NCBI GenBank assembly: GCA_022226955.1
Contig: CP092079.1
Location: 3,520,282 to 3,584,281, forward strand
DNA from: Nitrospira sp.
GTDB lineage: Bacteria; Nitrospirota; Nitrospiria; Nitrospirales; Nitrospiraceae
DNA: 64,000 nt
Direction of reading: 5' to 3'
Positions 17,958 to 27,437 of the stretch are shown here, in pieces (position 1 is the stretch's first letter; each line of letters opens with the position of its first letter). The position numbers and the translations under genes were made by a program. Under the pieces are notes generated by a model. It did not search any database, had not been told where the DNA came from, and worked only from the letters and a program-made list of their open reading frames with translations.

Positions 17958-18749
17958 GTGCCTGAATCATCCACCTCGATCATTCAATTCGACCATGCGA
18001 CCTTTGGCTTTCCTGGCGTCGTCGCGCTTCAGGATATCTCTCTGTCCATCGGCATGGGAGAATTTATCGGTGTCATCGGCCCCAACGGCTCCGGCAAAAC
18101 GACGCTCTGCCGTGCGGTCTTAGGCCTCATGGCCCCGCTGACCGGACATATGCGCATCTTCGATTGCGCCTGTGGTGAACTGCGCTGCTACCACCGAGCC
18201 CAGATCGGTTACCTCCCTCAAAAAGGCGTCGTGGATCGGAATTTCCCGGTCACCGTCCTCGAAACCGTCATGATGGGCCGCTACGGCACCTTGGGCCTCT
18301 TCAAACGAACCACCAAGAAAGACCAGGCCATCGCCCTCGACGCCCTCGCCCACGTCGGCATGGACGCGCATCGCGATACGGCGCTCGGCCATTTGTCCGG
18401 CGGCCAGCAACAACGGGTGTTCATTGCCCGAGCCCTGGCGCAACAGCCGAAAGTGCTCCTGCTCGATGAACCGACCACCGGCCTAGATATCACCACGCAG
18501 CACAGCGTCATCGAATTAGTCGAACATCTGCACAAAGAACTCGGCCTGACAGTCTTGCTGATCACGCACGACATCAACATCATCCGCTCGCGCGTCGACC
18601 GATTAGTCCTCCTGAAAACCCGCCTCTTCGCCGCAGGACCGCCGGCAGATGTGTTGAAGCCCGAGATCCTCCGCCAAGTCTACGGGAAGGACCTGGTCAC
18701 GGCCGATAAGGATCTTGTGATCGTTGAAGACTATCATCACCACCATTGA
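17958..18749 (+). CDS. znuC: Zinc/manganese ABC transporter, ATP-binding protein
   Basis: The 263-residue ATPase powers metal import. Walker A is GPNGSGKTT, the Q-loop is in YLPQKGVVDRNFPVTV, the signature is LSGGQQQRVFIARALA, and Walker B is VLLLDEPTTGLD, followed by H-loop LLITHD. It starts with GTG at 17958 after AAGGAG. The protein ends in a natural DYHHHH tail, which could bind metal in the cytoplasm. Its permease partner starts only at 21421, after an intervening lipoprotein gene. Confidence 0.92.
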   Translation: MPESSTSIIQFDHATFGFPGVVALQDISLSIGMGEFIGVIGPNGSGKTTLCRAVLGLMAPLTGHMRIFDCACGELRCYHRAQIGYLPQKGVVDRNFPVTVLETVMMGRYGTLGLFKRTTKKDQAIALDALAHVGMDAHRDTALGHLSGGQQQRVFIARALAQQPKVLLLDEPTTGLDITTQHSVIELVEHLHKELGLTVLLITHDINIIRSRVDRLVLLKTRLFAAGPPADVLKPEILRQVYGKDLVTADKDLVIVEDYHHHH

Positions 18750-18834
18750 TATCCCTCTTCTGTAGGGGCGCACTACGTATTGAGTACGGTCAGTTTGGAA
18801 GCCTAGAATGTTGCCCTCATTCAGGAGGGCCATC

Positions 18835-21417
18835 ATGCACTTCTCTGTAAAGCACGTCCTTGCAATCGTGTTATCTGGGTTGCCTCTTCTTTCTTTTGCT
18901 GGATGTGGCGGTAGCGGAAGTGGTGGTGGCAGTGAAGGAACCGTCCCGGTCGCGGCAATGAATCAAACAATCGTCTCAGGTACAGTGCAGGCCCCTGGTG
19001 GACAAGTCGCTCTTTTCAAAAAGCCAAGCTTTGGAGACTGGTTCGAATCAAACGCCTACGCGGCATTGACCGGCCTCGCCAATGTTCCAGATAACACGAT
19101 CGTGCAACTCGCCAGGCTCAATGTAAACGCCTCAAGCTTTTCCGTTCTTTCAACGACAACAACATCCGGAGGACGGTATTCGTTCAATCTGACAGCCCTC
19201 GAACTACAGCCGGCAAATGATCTGGTCGTTCGCGTTGCCGGCCCTAGCGGAAGAGAAATGCGCGCGTTTGTGGTTGGAACTGTCGCAGACATCAGTCCGA
19301 TCTCCGAGGCTGGCTACCAACTCGCCATTCAATCCCTCAATGGCAGCCCGTTAAGCAATCTGACTCTTCAGGAAGTGGGCGACATCAGCGGAGCCGTTGC
19401 CCTAATCGCGATGCTTCAAGACATTGGAAACGTGACATCCATAACCCAAGCCGTTGGGCTGGTGACAAACGCCGTGGGTGCCAATGCACAGGTAACCGGG
19501 TTCATTGCCGCTGCGGCGGCAAATGGCCAAACCGCCGTTGGTACTGGTGATATTGGTAACTTCTACCCATTTGAGGCAGGAAGTACTTGACGATATCTGG
19601 GGACGCTATCTTTTTCTGGGTCTTCAACCACAAGCTATGAAACCAGTATGACAGTTTCTGGCCAAGGGGCGGCTCCACAGCTTGGCGTCATGAGCACCAT
19701 TTTCTCTGAGACTAATGCTCAAGGAGAGGATCGGAGCGAGAGAAACTATGAGGTGAAGGAACTCTCAGGGATCATGTCGTATGGAGATGATAACCCTAGT
19801 AACACACTATTCCGCCAGTTGACCCCCTATCGCTCTGCTCATTTCCCGCTAACGCCTGGAGTAACAACTCCACTGGTTCAGCGTTCTGGTTTAGATTGGG
19901 GAATCGACGAGGATGGTGACGGGAACCATGAATCATTTAGCATTACAGTAACTCAACGAGTGATTGGTGCGGAAAGCGTTACTGTGACCGCTGGTACATT
20001 TTCGACTGCTCTCCGGGTAGAACACGAGGCTCGATTCCTGGTGAGTTTTACGGCGGGAGGGACGGCCACCATGGTTCAGATCGACACGGTGTGGTGCGTA
20101 GCATCAATCGGAAGAGTACGGGAGGTCTTGCAAACTCGGGTGGAGAATGGCCCCATACTCGGCTCTCTGACTGAAGAACTAACTTCGTACCTTGTCAATG
20201 GTAATGGTGGTGGTCTTAGAATCCAACTTGCTCCCGCATCCACATCCGTCACGCTTGGCGGAACAGTGCAATTGACCGCACAAGTTTATGATTATACAAA
20301 CCGTCCAATAAGTGATTACCCATTCGCATGGTCCACTAGCAACGGGAACATTGTGAGTGTGAACGGAACGGGTCTGGTTACAGGAAATGGCTTAGGACAA
20401 GTCATGATTCAGGCACATATTGGTTCGCTAGTAAGCAATTCCGTTCCTATTACTGTGCAAGACGCTCGCATCATAATTCAGGAAACAAATGATCTGATCT
20501 ATGACAGCTCCCGTCAACGAATCTATGCTTCAGTTCCAAGCCTTGCCAATACAAACCCCGATAGGATTGTGATTCTTGATCCGCAAACTGGATCCATCAC
20601 ACAATCAATCTTCGTCGGCGATAATCCTGACAAGCTAGCACTCTCTGACAACTATCAATATCTCTACGTGGCAGTCGCAGCCCCAGGGGCATCGGTTCGT
20701 CGTATCAACCTATTGAGCAACCAGGTAGACTTATCGTTTTCTGTAGGGGCTAATCTTGCGACTGGCTTGTTGAGAGTCGACGATATGAAGGTAATTCCTG
20801 GCGCTCCGCAATCTTTGGTTGTGGCTAGGATGGACATGGGTGTCAGTCCACGACATGCTGGCGTTGCTGTTTTTGACAACGGCGTGCAACGATCCGAGGT
20901 TGCTTTACGTCACGAATCTTCAAATCTCATCGAATTTGGTTCCACCCCCAACCGTCTCTACGGCGCTGATAGAGAGTCATCGGGAGATACACTTTCTCGA
21001 TTCAATATAACCGCATCGGGCGTGACAGTTCTGGATTCTGGCTGCTGTTCATTTAACGGTCAATTCGATAACGGATTTATCTTCTCGACGGACAGCGAGA
21101 TTATCGAGCCCGAGCTTAGGCGTGTTGCAGGATTTTTACCTGGGATCTCTTCAGATCAAACGCAAAATGATGACCTAATAAGACTAGCCCCACAAAGAGG
21201 ACATATTTACCTGCTCAAATCGCTGAATACAGGGCACCGCCTACTGGCTTTTGATCGTTCGACTCTGCAGAAGATTGGGTCGGCGGATCTAACTCCGCCC
21301 TTCATGAGTTTAGGCAGTCCACTTACAAGCTTCATTTTGTGGGGCCAAGACGGCTTGGCTTTTAGAGACGGTTTTAGTAGAACTGTCGTGCTGCTCCGAA
21401 CATCAATTCTTCAATAA
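18835..21417 (+). pseudogene. Surface lipoprotein with BIG2 and beta-propeller domains, interrupted by TGA
   Basis: Translation starts at 18835 (AGGAGG 6 bases upstream) with a lipoprotein signal and lipobox SFAGC. A single frame of 860 codons runs to TAA at 21417, broken only by TGA at 19588-19590. The break reads YPFEAGST-stop-RYLGTLSFSG, where Trp (TGG) would fit. Parts in order: Gly/Ser linker and a carboxypeptidase-regulatory-like strand region, a conserved domain around the stop, a bacterial Ig-like BIG2 domain (about codons 460-545, SVTLGGTVQLTAQV), and YNCE-like propeller repeats (RIVILDPQTGSI). It is AT-richer than znuC and znuB, which it separates, so it is probably inserted. Readthrough, recent mutation or sequence error are all possible. 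Confidence 0.8.
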
Positions 21418-21420
21418 ACA

Positions 21421-22245
21421 ATGCTTGATCTCTTTGCCTACGACTTCATGCAGCGTTCCCTCTTCGCCGCGGCGATGGTGGGAGGGTTGTGCTCGGTCAT
21501 CGGCGTGTTTGTGGTGCTGCGAGGATTGGCCTTTGTCGGGGCAGGGACCGCCCATGCGGCGTTTGCCGGCGTGGCCCTTGGCTATTTAATGGGCTGGCCG
21601 CCGCTGCTGCTCGCGATTATGTTCGGCTTAGCCACGGTCTGGATCACGGGATGGGTCGAAGAAAAAGGCCGGATGAAGCTGGATGTGTCGATCGGCATTC
21701 TCTACACCACCACCATGGCGCTGGCAATTCTCTTCATCGGACTGATGAAGACCTACAACGCCGAAGTTTACGGTTATCTGTTTGGGAGCGTGCTATCCGT
21801 CACAAGCGAGGAGTTGCGCACGATCGGAGGGCTCAGCATACTGGTGCTAGGCCTGATTCTACTCTTCTCGAAAGAGTTGTACTTCATCGCCTTCGACCAG
21901 GAAATGGCCGAAGCGTCCGGCGTGCCGGCCAGGAAAATATTTTTTCTTCTGCTCACACTCGTCGCACTCACCGTCGTCGTCTCACTGAAAACCGTCGGGG
22001 CAATCCTGGTGTTTGCCATGATCCTGATTCCCGCCTCCACCGCCTATCAGCTCACACATAGTCTGCGCACGCTGACGCTGTATTCGATCATGATCGGCGT
22101 TTCGACGTCAGTCACGGGCGTCCTGATCTCCGCAGTGTGGGATATTCCATCTGGCCCAGCCATTGTCTTGCTTGCGACCTCTATTTTCTTCCTCGCCATC
22201 CTGTTCTCGCCGAAGCGGGAACGGCGCCTGGCTCCAGCCGCCTAA
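21421..22245 (+). CDS. znuB: Zinc/manganese ABC transporter, permease
   Basis: The 274-residue ABC-3 family permease has about eight membrane segments and characteristic blocks: MQRSLFAAAMVGGLCSVIGV, VLRGLAFVGAGTAHAAFAGV, DVSIGILYTTTMALAIL and LKTVGAILVFAMILIPASTA. It belongs with znuA and znuC but begins 3 bases after the lipoprotein stop. The bases before its ATG (TCTTCAATAAACA) have no Shine-Dalgarno, so translation may depend on coupling with the preceding gene. Confidence 0.92.
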   Translation: MLDLFAYDFMQRSLFAAAMVGGLCSVIGVFVVLRGLAFVGAGTAHAAFAGVALGYLMGWPPLLLAIMFGLATVWITGWVEEKGRMKLDVSIGILYTTTMALAILFIGLMKTYNAEVYGYLFGSVLSVTSEELRTIGGLSILVLGLILLFSKELYFIAFDQEMAEASGVPARKIFFLLLTLVALTVVVSLKTVGAILVFAMILIPASTAYQLTHSLRTLTLYSIMIGVSTSVTGVLISAVWDIPSGPAIVLLATSIFFLAILFSPKRERRLAPAA

Positions 22246-22248
22246 GGC

Positions 22249-22311
22249 CATTGGCCTAGCAGCGGCCTCGCTAATCAGTTCACTAGAGCAACGGCCCAGT
22301 GTAGGCCAATG
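22249..22311. repeat. 10-bp inverted repeat after znuB
   Basis: CATTGGCCTA (22249-22258) is mirrored by TAGGCCAATG (22302-22311), with 43 bases between. The left arm is also part of a local palindrome AGGCCATTGGCCT. No T-tract follows. It may stabilise the 3' end of the znu transcript or be an operator; nothing else occurs in this 270-base gap. Confidence 0.4.
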
Positions 22312-22518
22312 ACTACAGCAGCTGTGTCGTTATGGAATCACTTCTGCCTAGATCGAATATGATTCCCCCTGTTTAAGAAACTGATATGGTGCAGTCGCCA
22401 ATGTGGCGCGACTCATTCGTTATGAAATCTGCATCGGATAGTTGTTCGGCATAGGATTTGCCGTTTGCAGTTCAACATCAGCGTGTTGTGTCTCACAAAT
22501 GCTTCAAGGAGGATTCGC

Positions 22519-23160
22519 ATGGGTAAGAAGTCTTGTCATTGGATCGTTGCCAGCATGCTGGTCGCATGCTTTGGCGTAGCTCTCATCCCAAGCCAATCGG
22601 CGCTCGCTCAGGACAGCAAAGATAATTTCGGCGGGATGGAACCGGGTAAGTGGGTGCTCGGAATGCGAGCGGGATTCGCGCCGCTCACGCAGCAGCTCTC
22701 CGCGAACACGTCAACCGACGTGGGGTCTTTGGTGAATTTCCAAGCTATGTACAGCCTCAATAAATGGCTCCTCGCGGGCTTGATGGTGGAGTGGGAACGC
22801 CATTCCATCGACCAAGAGCGCCCATCGCGGAGCCTTGGGCATCAGGACAGCGTATCGGTGCTGCCAACCCTGGAACTGCGGCCGGCTAATTTCGGCCCGC
22901 TCAGCCCCTATGTCAACATGAGCTTCGGTGTGAACGTGAACGGCTTCGGAGAAAATGGCGCGACCCGCATCAGTCCCAGCAATACATTGGCATGGCGGCT
23001 GGGCTGGGGAGCTGATTACATGATCACAAAACAGTTCGCGCTCAATACGGAAATGGCCTATAAGCGGAATGACGGACATGCGACGGTGAATGGTGTGCGA
23101 AACGACGACTGGAACGCCTCATCGTTTGGCTTCCTGTTCGGCGTGAAACTGTTCTTCTAA
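22519..23160 (+). CDS. Outer-membrane beta-barrel protein
   Basis: The 213-residue protein has a signal peptide (MGKKSCHWIVASMLVACFGV, cleaved after ALA near residue 33), then alternating strands typical of an 8-stranded OmpA/OmpW-like barrel: KWVLGMRAGFAPL, WLLAGLMVEWERHS, LSPYVNMSFGVNVNGFG and ALNTEMAYKRNDG. It ends with FGFLFGVKLFF, a terminal aromatic as outer-membrane assembly signal. AAGGAGG lies 6 bases before the ATG. It is transcribed alone and followed by a strong hairpin. Function is unknown. Confidence 0.85.
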   Translation: MGKKSCHWIVASMLVACFGVALIPSQSALAQDSKDNFGGMEPGKWVLGMRAGFAPLTQQLSANTSTDVGSLVNFQAMYSLNKWLLAGLMVEWERHSIDQERPSRSLGHQDSVSVLPTLELRPANFGPLSPYVNMSFGVNVNGFGENGATRISPSNTLAWRLGWGADYMITKQFALNTEMAYKRNDGHATVNGVRNDDWNASSFGFLFGVKLFF

Positions 23161-23175
23161 TCGGAAAATTAGATT

Positions 23176-23220
23176 GGGGCGCAGTGTGGCATTTCAACGG
23201 CTACTGCGCCCCTAAATCGT
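23176..23220 (+). terminator. Hairpin terminator after the outer-membrane protein gene
   Basis: GGGGCGCAGT (23176-23185) pairs perfectly with ACTGCGCCCC (23203-23212) around a 17-base loop. A weak U-run (CGTTTTG) follows about 6 bases later. Position, 15 bases after the stop codon, fits transcription termination. Confidence 0.7.
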
Positions 23221-23264
23221 TTTGACACGCCGTGCTTGATAGGGCTGGCCAACCGTTCGCCGAT

Positions 23265-23510
23265 TCATTCACAGCGAGTTTCGTAGATAGGCCCTCTTTG
23301 AAACGTCTGGCAGGTTTGTCCAAAAGAATTCTTCTGCGGAGGCCCAACAAATTCCGGACAACTACCAACCCATCGCTCACTCCAAGAACAGCCTATCCCA
23401 CTCGGACCTTGGCTATAGGGGTTTCCATTCTTATCGTTGAGGCTAGCACAACCCGCATAAGCCACGAGCCATATGGTCATGACGATTACAGCAATCGCGC
23501 GACCCAACAT
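23265..23510 (-). CDS. Small cysteine-rich lipoprotein
   Basis: The 81-residue frame begins MLGRAIAVIVMTIWLVAYAGC, a clear signal with lipobox AYAGC. The short mature part has four more cysteines (GCSWSERWVGSCPEF, GQTCQTF, ETRCE) that could form two disulfides, and many Gly/Pro. No family is recognised. Its ATG shares one base with the stop codon of the GNAT gene upstream (TAATG), so the two are probably translationally coupled. Confidence 0.65.
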   Translation of the reverse strand: MLGRAIAVIVMTIWLVAYAGCASLNDKNGNPYSQGPSGIGCSWSERWVGSCPEFVGPPQKNSFGQTCQTFQRGPIYETRCE

Positions 23511-23941
23511 TATTCGGTCCTTGCCTGCTGGCTCCGATCCCACACCATGCCGGTCTGCTCCTTTGAGCTGAACCCCAGTTTTTCGTAAAACCCAGGGCGA
23601 CGGGTGCAGAGCCAGAAGAGTTCGACTTTCTTCAGACGGGAGTGATGCAGGATACGCTGGACGATTTCCGTTCCAATGCCCTGCTTCTGATAGGCCTCAT
23701 CGACGATCACATCCCAAATCGTGGCGCGATAGACAAAATCCGTCAGCACGCGGCCGAAGCCGATCAGCCGGTCGCCGTCCCAGGCGCAGAGCGCCACATC
23801 GGTATGACGAAGCATCTCGCGGGCATCGGCCAGCGTCCGCCCCTTGGCCCAGGGCGCCTGCTGAAACAAGATCAGTAATTGTTCTGGCTGGAGGGACTTC
23901 TTCTCTGAAAAGGTAACGGTGGTCTTGAGCGTAGGGGGCAT
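23510..23941 (-). CDS. GNAT-family N-acetyltransferase
   Basis: The 143-residue protein has the GNAT order: DRLIGFGRVLTD strand, then IWDVIVDEAYQKQGIGTEIV with the acetyl-CoA pyrophosphate loop (QKQGIG), and a C-terminal FWLCTRRPGFYEKLGF where Tyr may act as acid. Length and layout fit small YjdJ/YhbS-like acetyltransferases. The substrate is not predictable. It is followed by the coupled lipoprotein gene. Confidence 0.85.
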   Translation of the reverse strand: MPPTLKTTVTFSEKKSLQPEQLLILFQQAPWAKGRTLADAREMLRHTDVALCAWDGDRLIGFGRVLTDFVYRATIWDVIVDEAYQKQGIGTEIVQRILHHSRLKKVELFWLCTRRPGFYEKLGFSSKEQTGMVWDRSQQARTE

Positions 23942-24002
23942 TGTGTACTAGAGTACCTCCCGCGAACGACTGTTTTGAAGGTTAAAGTGTACGAGGAAAC
24001 CG

Positions 24003-24182
24003 ATGTCAACGCAAGTCCGCAGCTGCCCCAAGTGCTTTCAATTGATGTGGCTCAAGCCGCAGGAATACGAATTGCTCGACGAAGAGACGGTGCGCGCCAA
24101 ATGCCCTCACTGCGGCTCGACCGTCCGTTTTCGGCTCGGGAGTGAAGGAGCCAACGCCGCAGGCCCTAAAATGGGCCACTGA
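24003..24182 (+). CDS. Small zinc-ribbon protein
   Basis: The 59-residue protein carries two CxxC knuckles, CPKCF near the N-terminus and CPHCG 32 residues later, which would bind one zinc ion. The rest is charged (MWLKPQEYELLDEETV between knuckles). GAGG lies 6 bases before the ATG. Such MJ0042-like ribbons occur in regulators and small accessory proteins; its partner is unknown. It is divergent from the GNAT gene. Confidence 0.7.
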   Translation: MSTQVRSCPKCFQLMWLKPQEYELLDEETVRAKCPHCGSTVRFRLGSEGANAAGPKMGH

Positions 24183-24291
24183 CGAGAATACGGTCTTCCC
24201 GCGACGATTCGTTCCCGGCCTTACCCTGTTCGTTTCGCCGGCGGTTCACTTCCAAAGCGAATCGCCGGTGGCTGAACGTTTCCAGCCTTTG

Positions 24292-24714
24292 TTACATTCC
24301 TCTCCCCGCCCCATCCAACTCCGGCTTATTCCCAGGCAAAATCTTATGGAGAACCGCGCGGTATTCCCCGACCCGCTTTTCATCGATACGCCCCACTTCG
24401 ATTTCTTTATCGCGCTGCATGCGTTCCACATGATCGAGCACGGCCAGCAGGGGCTGCACTGCCCCCAGGAGGTTCCCCACCTCAAACGCCTCTAGGGATG
24501 CGACAAAGGATTCGTTGAGTCCTCTGTAGGGCGTCCCGGCGCTTTGATTCCGTACCCGCGAGACATTGTCCTCATAGTCCTCCACCGCTTCGAACTTCGG
24601 CTTCACGCCAGTCGGCACGGCTGCCAAATGAACAATGGGCGGCAGTTTGGCCGCATAGGCCTTCAGCAGCGCCGACAACGCGCCGACGACATCGAGAATA
24701 TCCGCAGTCTGCAT
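24292..24714 (-). CDS. Protein of unknown function
   Basis: The 140-residue, mostly helical protein has no recognisable motif. N-terminal MQTADILDVVGALSALLKAY and the long helix EAFEVGNLLGAVQPLLAVLDHVERM suggest an all-alpha bundle. TAGGAG precedes the ATG by three bases, a tight but usable site. It is 47 bases downstream of rluD on the same strand. The convergent zinc-ribbon gene ends 110 bases away. Confidence 0.6.
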   Translation of the reverse strand: MQTADILDVVGALSALLKAYAAKLPPIVHLAAVPTGVKPKFEAVEDYEDNVSRVRNQSAGTPYRGLNESFVASLEAFEVGNLLGAVQPLLAVLDHVERMQRDKEIEVGRIDEKRVGEYRAVLHKILPGNKPELDGAGRGM

Positions 24715-24761
24715 AGACTCCTACCCTCTCCGGCCTGTGAAGTGACGTGGGACACCCCGCC

Positions 24762-25727
24762 TCAAGACTCCTTGACTATCTTAGCGGGCCGTAATCGTTC
24801 AAGCGCCTGACTGACAGCTTCCATGTCGGCGGGAAAGGGCCTGGTGAATTCCTGCCGCTCGCCCTTGGTCGGATGCGTAAAGCCCAGCGTCCTCGCATGC
24901 AGCATCACCCGTGGGATCTCCACCTCCTCGATTGCGCAGACTTTTCTTCCGCCGTAGGTGGGATCGCCCAGAATGGGATGCCCCAGCGACGTGAGATGGA
25001 CGCGGAGCTGGTGCGTCCGCCCTGTCCGAGGATAGAGGAGCACATGCGCGGCAACTTTTCCATAGCGTTGATCGACCTTGTACTCCGTCACCGATTCCCG
25101 CGGGCTGGTGGTTCTGGTGGAAATCTTTTTCCGTTCCTTCGTGTCCCGACCGATGGCCAGCTCAATCAAGCCATGCCCTTTTTTCGGAACGCCCCAGATC
25201 AACGCTTCGTACACGCGCGTGATCGTATGCTCCTTGAATTGCGCCGCCAGATGCCGGTGCGCTTGATCGGTCTTCGCAATCACCATGACTCCGGAGGTTT
25301 CTTTGTCCAACCGGTGCACCAACCCCGGCCGTTCCTTCCCGCCAATCGCCGAGACCGTGCCGCCGGAAGTCTCAAAGTGATGGAGGAGCGCATTCACGAG
25401 GGTCCCCGTCCAATTGCCAGGGGCCGGATGAACGACGATCCCCGACGGTTTGTTCAAGACGAGCAGGCTGTCGTCTTCAAACAGGACTTCGAGCGGAATG
25501 GCTTCTCCCTTGAGGGCCAGCGGCTCGGGCTTCGGCACATCCATGGTGATTTTATCGCCCGGCTTGATCTTCTGGCTGGCCCGCACCGTCTGCTCATTGA
25601 TGCGAATGCGGCCGAGTTCGATCAGGCGCTGCAAGGCCGAGCGCGAGATATCCCGTTGGTGATTGGCGAGAAAGATGTCCAGGCGTTTCGGCTGCTCGCC
25701 CGCAGTGACCGTAAATTCCGTAATCAT
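24762..25727 (-). CDS. rluD: 23S rRNA pseudouridine synthase, RluD/RluA family
   Basis: It isomerises uridines in the large-subunit rRNA, as RluD does at 1911/1915/1917. The 321 residues have an N-terminal S4 RNA-binding domain (KRLDIFLANHQRDISRSALQ) and the catalytic domain with motif HRLDKETSGVMVIAKT, whose Asp is the nucleophile, plus VYPRTGRTHQLRVHL-like LLYPRTGRTHQLRVHL near the end. The ATG at 25727 starts at the conserved N-terminus; the frame stays open upstream without homology. RluD is the best match, but RluA/RluC cannot be excluded. Confidence 0.88.
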   Translation of the reverse strand: MITEFTVTAGEQPKRLDIFLANHQRDISRSALQRLIELGRIRINEQTVRASQKIKPGDKITMDVPKPEPLALKGEAIPLEVLFEDDSLLVLNKPSGIVVHPAPGNWTGTLVNALLHHFETSGGTVSAIGGKERPGLVHRLDKETSGVMVIAKTDQAHRHLAAQFKEHTITRVYEALIWGVPKKGHGLIELAIGRDTKERKKISTRTTSPRESVTEYKVDQRYGKVAAHVLLYPRTGRTHQLRVHLTSLGHPILGDPTYGGRKVCAIEEVEIPRVMLHARTLGFTHPTKGERQEFTRPFPADMEAVSQALERLRPAKIVKES

Positions 25728-25939
25728 ACGGGCACACGCTACTAAAGAGCTTCGGTCAATTGCAATCGAGGAATGTCCGCCGATGGCTCTCTTCGAGAGT
25801 AACGGCGTTGCTACGCAGCGAGGCGCGCGAGGCCGGCCTGGTCCGATGTGCAGTCGGCTGGAATATTGTGCGGGCGGCGATCTTGCCCAGCCAGACAAGT
25901 TTTTGTTAGGGTGGGGCCCATGTGTGGAGGGAGCCGTCT

Positions 25940-27364
25940 GTGAAATTTTCAGCATACGATCCCGGCGAGTTTTACGATGAGCTGTACGAAGGGAAGGGGC
26001 AGCCCAGGCCCGGAAGCGCGCTCTTGCTTCAAAAGTTCGCCGCGCTGCCGGAAGGCGAGCTCAAGAAGCGCCAGCAAGCCGCGGAGCGCGTCATTCTGAA
26101 TATGGGCATGACGTTCGGCGTCTATGGCAGCCACGACGGACATGAAGAGATTTTCCCCTTCGACATTGTGCCCCGGATCGTCACCTCGGCGGATTGGCTC
26201 CACATTGAAGCCGGCCTGCGCCAGCGCATTCGGGCGCTGAATTACTTTCTGGACGATATCTATCACGGGCAGAAGATTCTCAAAGACGGCGTGATCCCCA
26301 GCGAGCTCATTTATTCGAGCAAAGGCTATTTACCCGCCTGCATCGGGCTCAATCCGCCCCGCGGCATCTGGTGCCACATCGCCGGGATCGACCTGGTCCG
26401 GATCGGCGACGGGCAATACTATGTCCTTGAGGACAATATGCGCTGCCCCTCAGGGGTGGCCTATGTCTTGGAAGCGCGGCAGGTCATGAAACGGACCTTC
26501 CCGGAACTGTTCGGCGCCTATCGTGTGCAACCGGTCGATATCTATCCGAACCACCTGCTGGAGACCCTCCGGTATCTTTCGGATCTTCCCGACCCGACCA
26601 TCGTGATTCTCACGCCGGGCATTTTCAATTCCGCTTACTACGAACATTCCCTCCTGGCCCAAAAAATGGGCGTGGAACTCGTCGAGGCCAACGACCTGAT
26701 TGTGGTGGATGGATTCGTCCATATGCGGACCACCAAGGGATCGCAGCGCGTGGACGTCATCTACCGGCGGATCAATGATGACTACCTGGATCCACTGGCG
26801 TTTCGAAAAGATTCGGTGCTGGGAGTGCCCGGACTCATGGACTCTTATAAGAAAGGGAATGTGGCGCTGGTCAATGCGCCAGGCACCGGCGTCTCCGACG
26901 ACAAGGCCATCTACGCCTATGTCCCGAAAATCATCAATTACTACCTGGCCGAGGAGCCGATTCTCCCGAACGTGCCCACCTATCTCTGCCGCGAGGAAAA
27001 AGACCGGGCCTATGTGCTGGCCCATCTCGACGAGTTGGTGGTCAAAGCCACGAATGAAGCCGGCGGGTATGGCATGCTGATCGGCCCCCATGCCTCGCAG
27101 GAGGAGCGGGCGGACTATGCCCGCCGCATCGAAGCCGATCCCCGCAATTACATTGCGCAGCCGACACTCGCGCTGTCGCGGGTGCCGACCTTGGTGGAAG
27201 ACCATCTGGAAGGGCGGCATGTGGACCTGCGGCCTTATATTTTATACGGCCAAGACGTATATGTGTTGCCGGGAGGGATGACGCGCGTGGCATTGCGGAA
27301 AGGCTCCCTTGTCGTGAATTCCTCTCAAGGCGGGGGAAACAAAGACACATGGGTCTTGTCTTGA
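25940..27364 (+). CDS. Circularly permuted ATP-grasp protein
   Basis: The 474-residue protein matches the CP_ATPgrasp (DUF404/DUF407) family: FGVYGSHDGHEEIFPFDIVP, LNYFLDDIYHGQKILKDG, the nucleotide region YYVLEDNMRCPSGVAYVLE, APGTGVSDDKAIYAYVPKII and VVKATNEAGGYGMLIGP. ATP-grasp enzymes ligate carboxylates to amines; the substrate here is unknown. GTG at 25940 is preferred because GGGAG sits 6 bases before it. It is the first of three genes with alpha-E and Anbu proteins, a known co-occurrence that suggests linked peptide synthesis and cleavage. Confidence 0.9.
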   Translation: MKFSAYDPGEFYDELYEGKGQPRPGSALLLQKFAALPEGELKKRQQAAERVILNMGMTFGVYGSHDGHEEIFPFDIVPRIVTSADWLHIEAGLRQRIRALNYFLDDIYHGQKILKDGVIPSELIYSSKGYLPACIGLNPPRGIWCHIAGIDLVRIGDGQYYVLEDNMRCPSGVAYVLEARQVMKRTFPELFGAYRVQPVDIYPNHLLETLRYLSDLPDPTIVILTPGIFNSAYYEHSLLAQKMGVELVEANDLIVVDGFVHMRTTKGSQRVDVIYRRINDDYLDPLAFRKDSVLGVPGLMDSYKKGNVALVNAPGTGVSDDKAIYAYVPKIINYYLAEEPILPNVPTYLCREEKDRAYVLAHLDELVVKATNEAGGYGMLIGPHASQEERADYARRIEADPRNYIAQPTLALSRVPTLVEDHLEGRHVDLRPYILYGQDVYVLPGGMTRVALRKGSLVVNSSQGGGNKDTWVLS

Positions 27365-27437
27365 ACCCCGCATCCGACAGCGCATCCAAGGCCTCTCACG
27401 AGCCAGACAACCGGCTCGTCACGGAACGGGAGGCACC

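Noticed and set aside
19588-19590. TGA as a selenocysteine codon
   Set aside because: No SECIS-like hairpin was apparent directly downstream and Trp fits the context; lipoproteins of this kind are not known selenoproteins.
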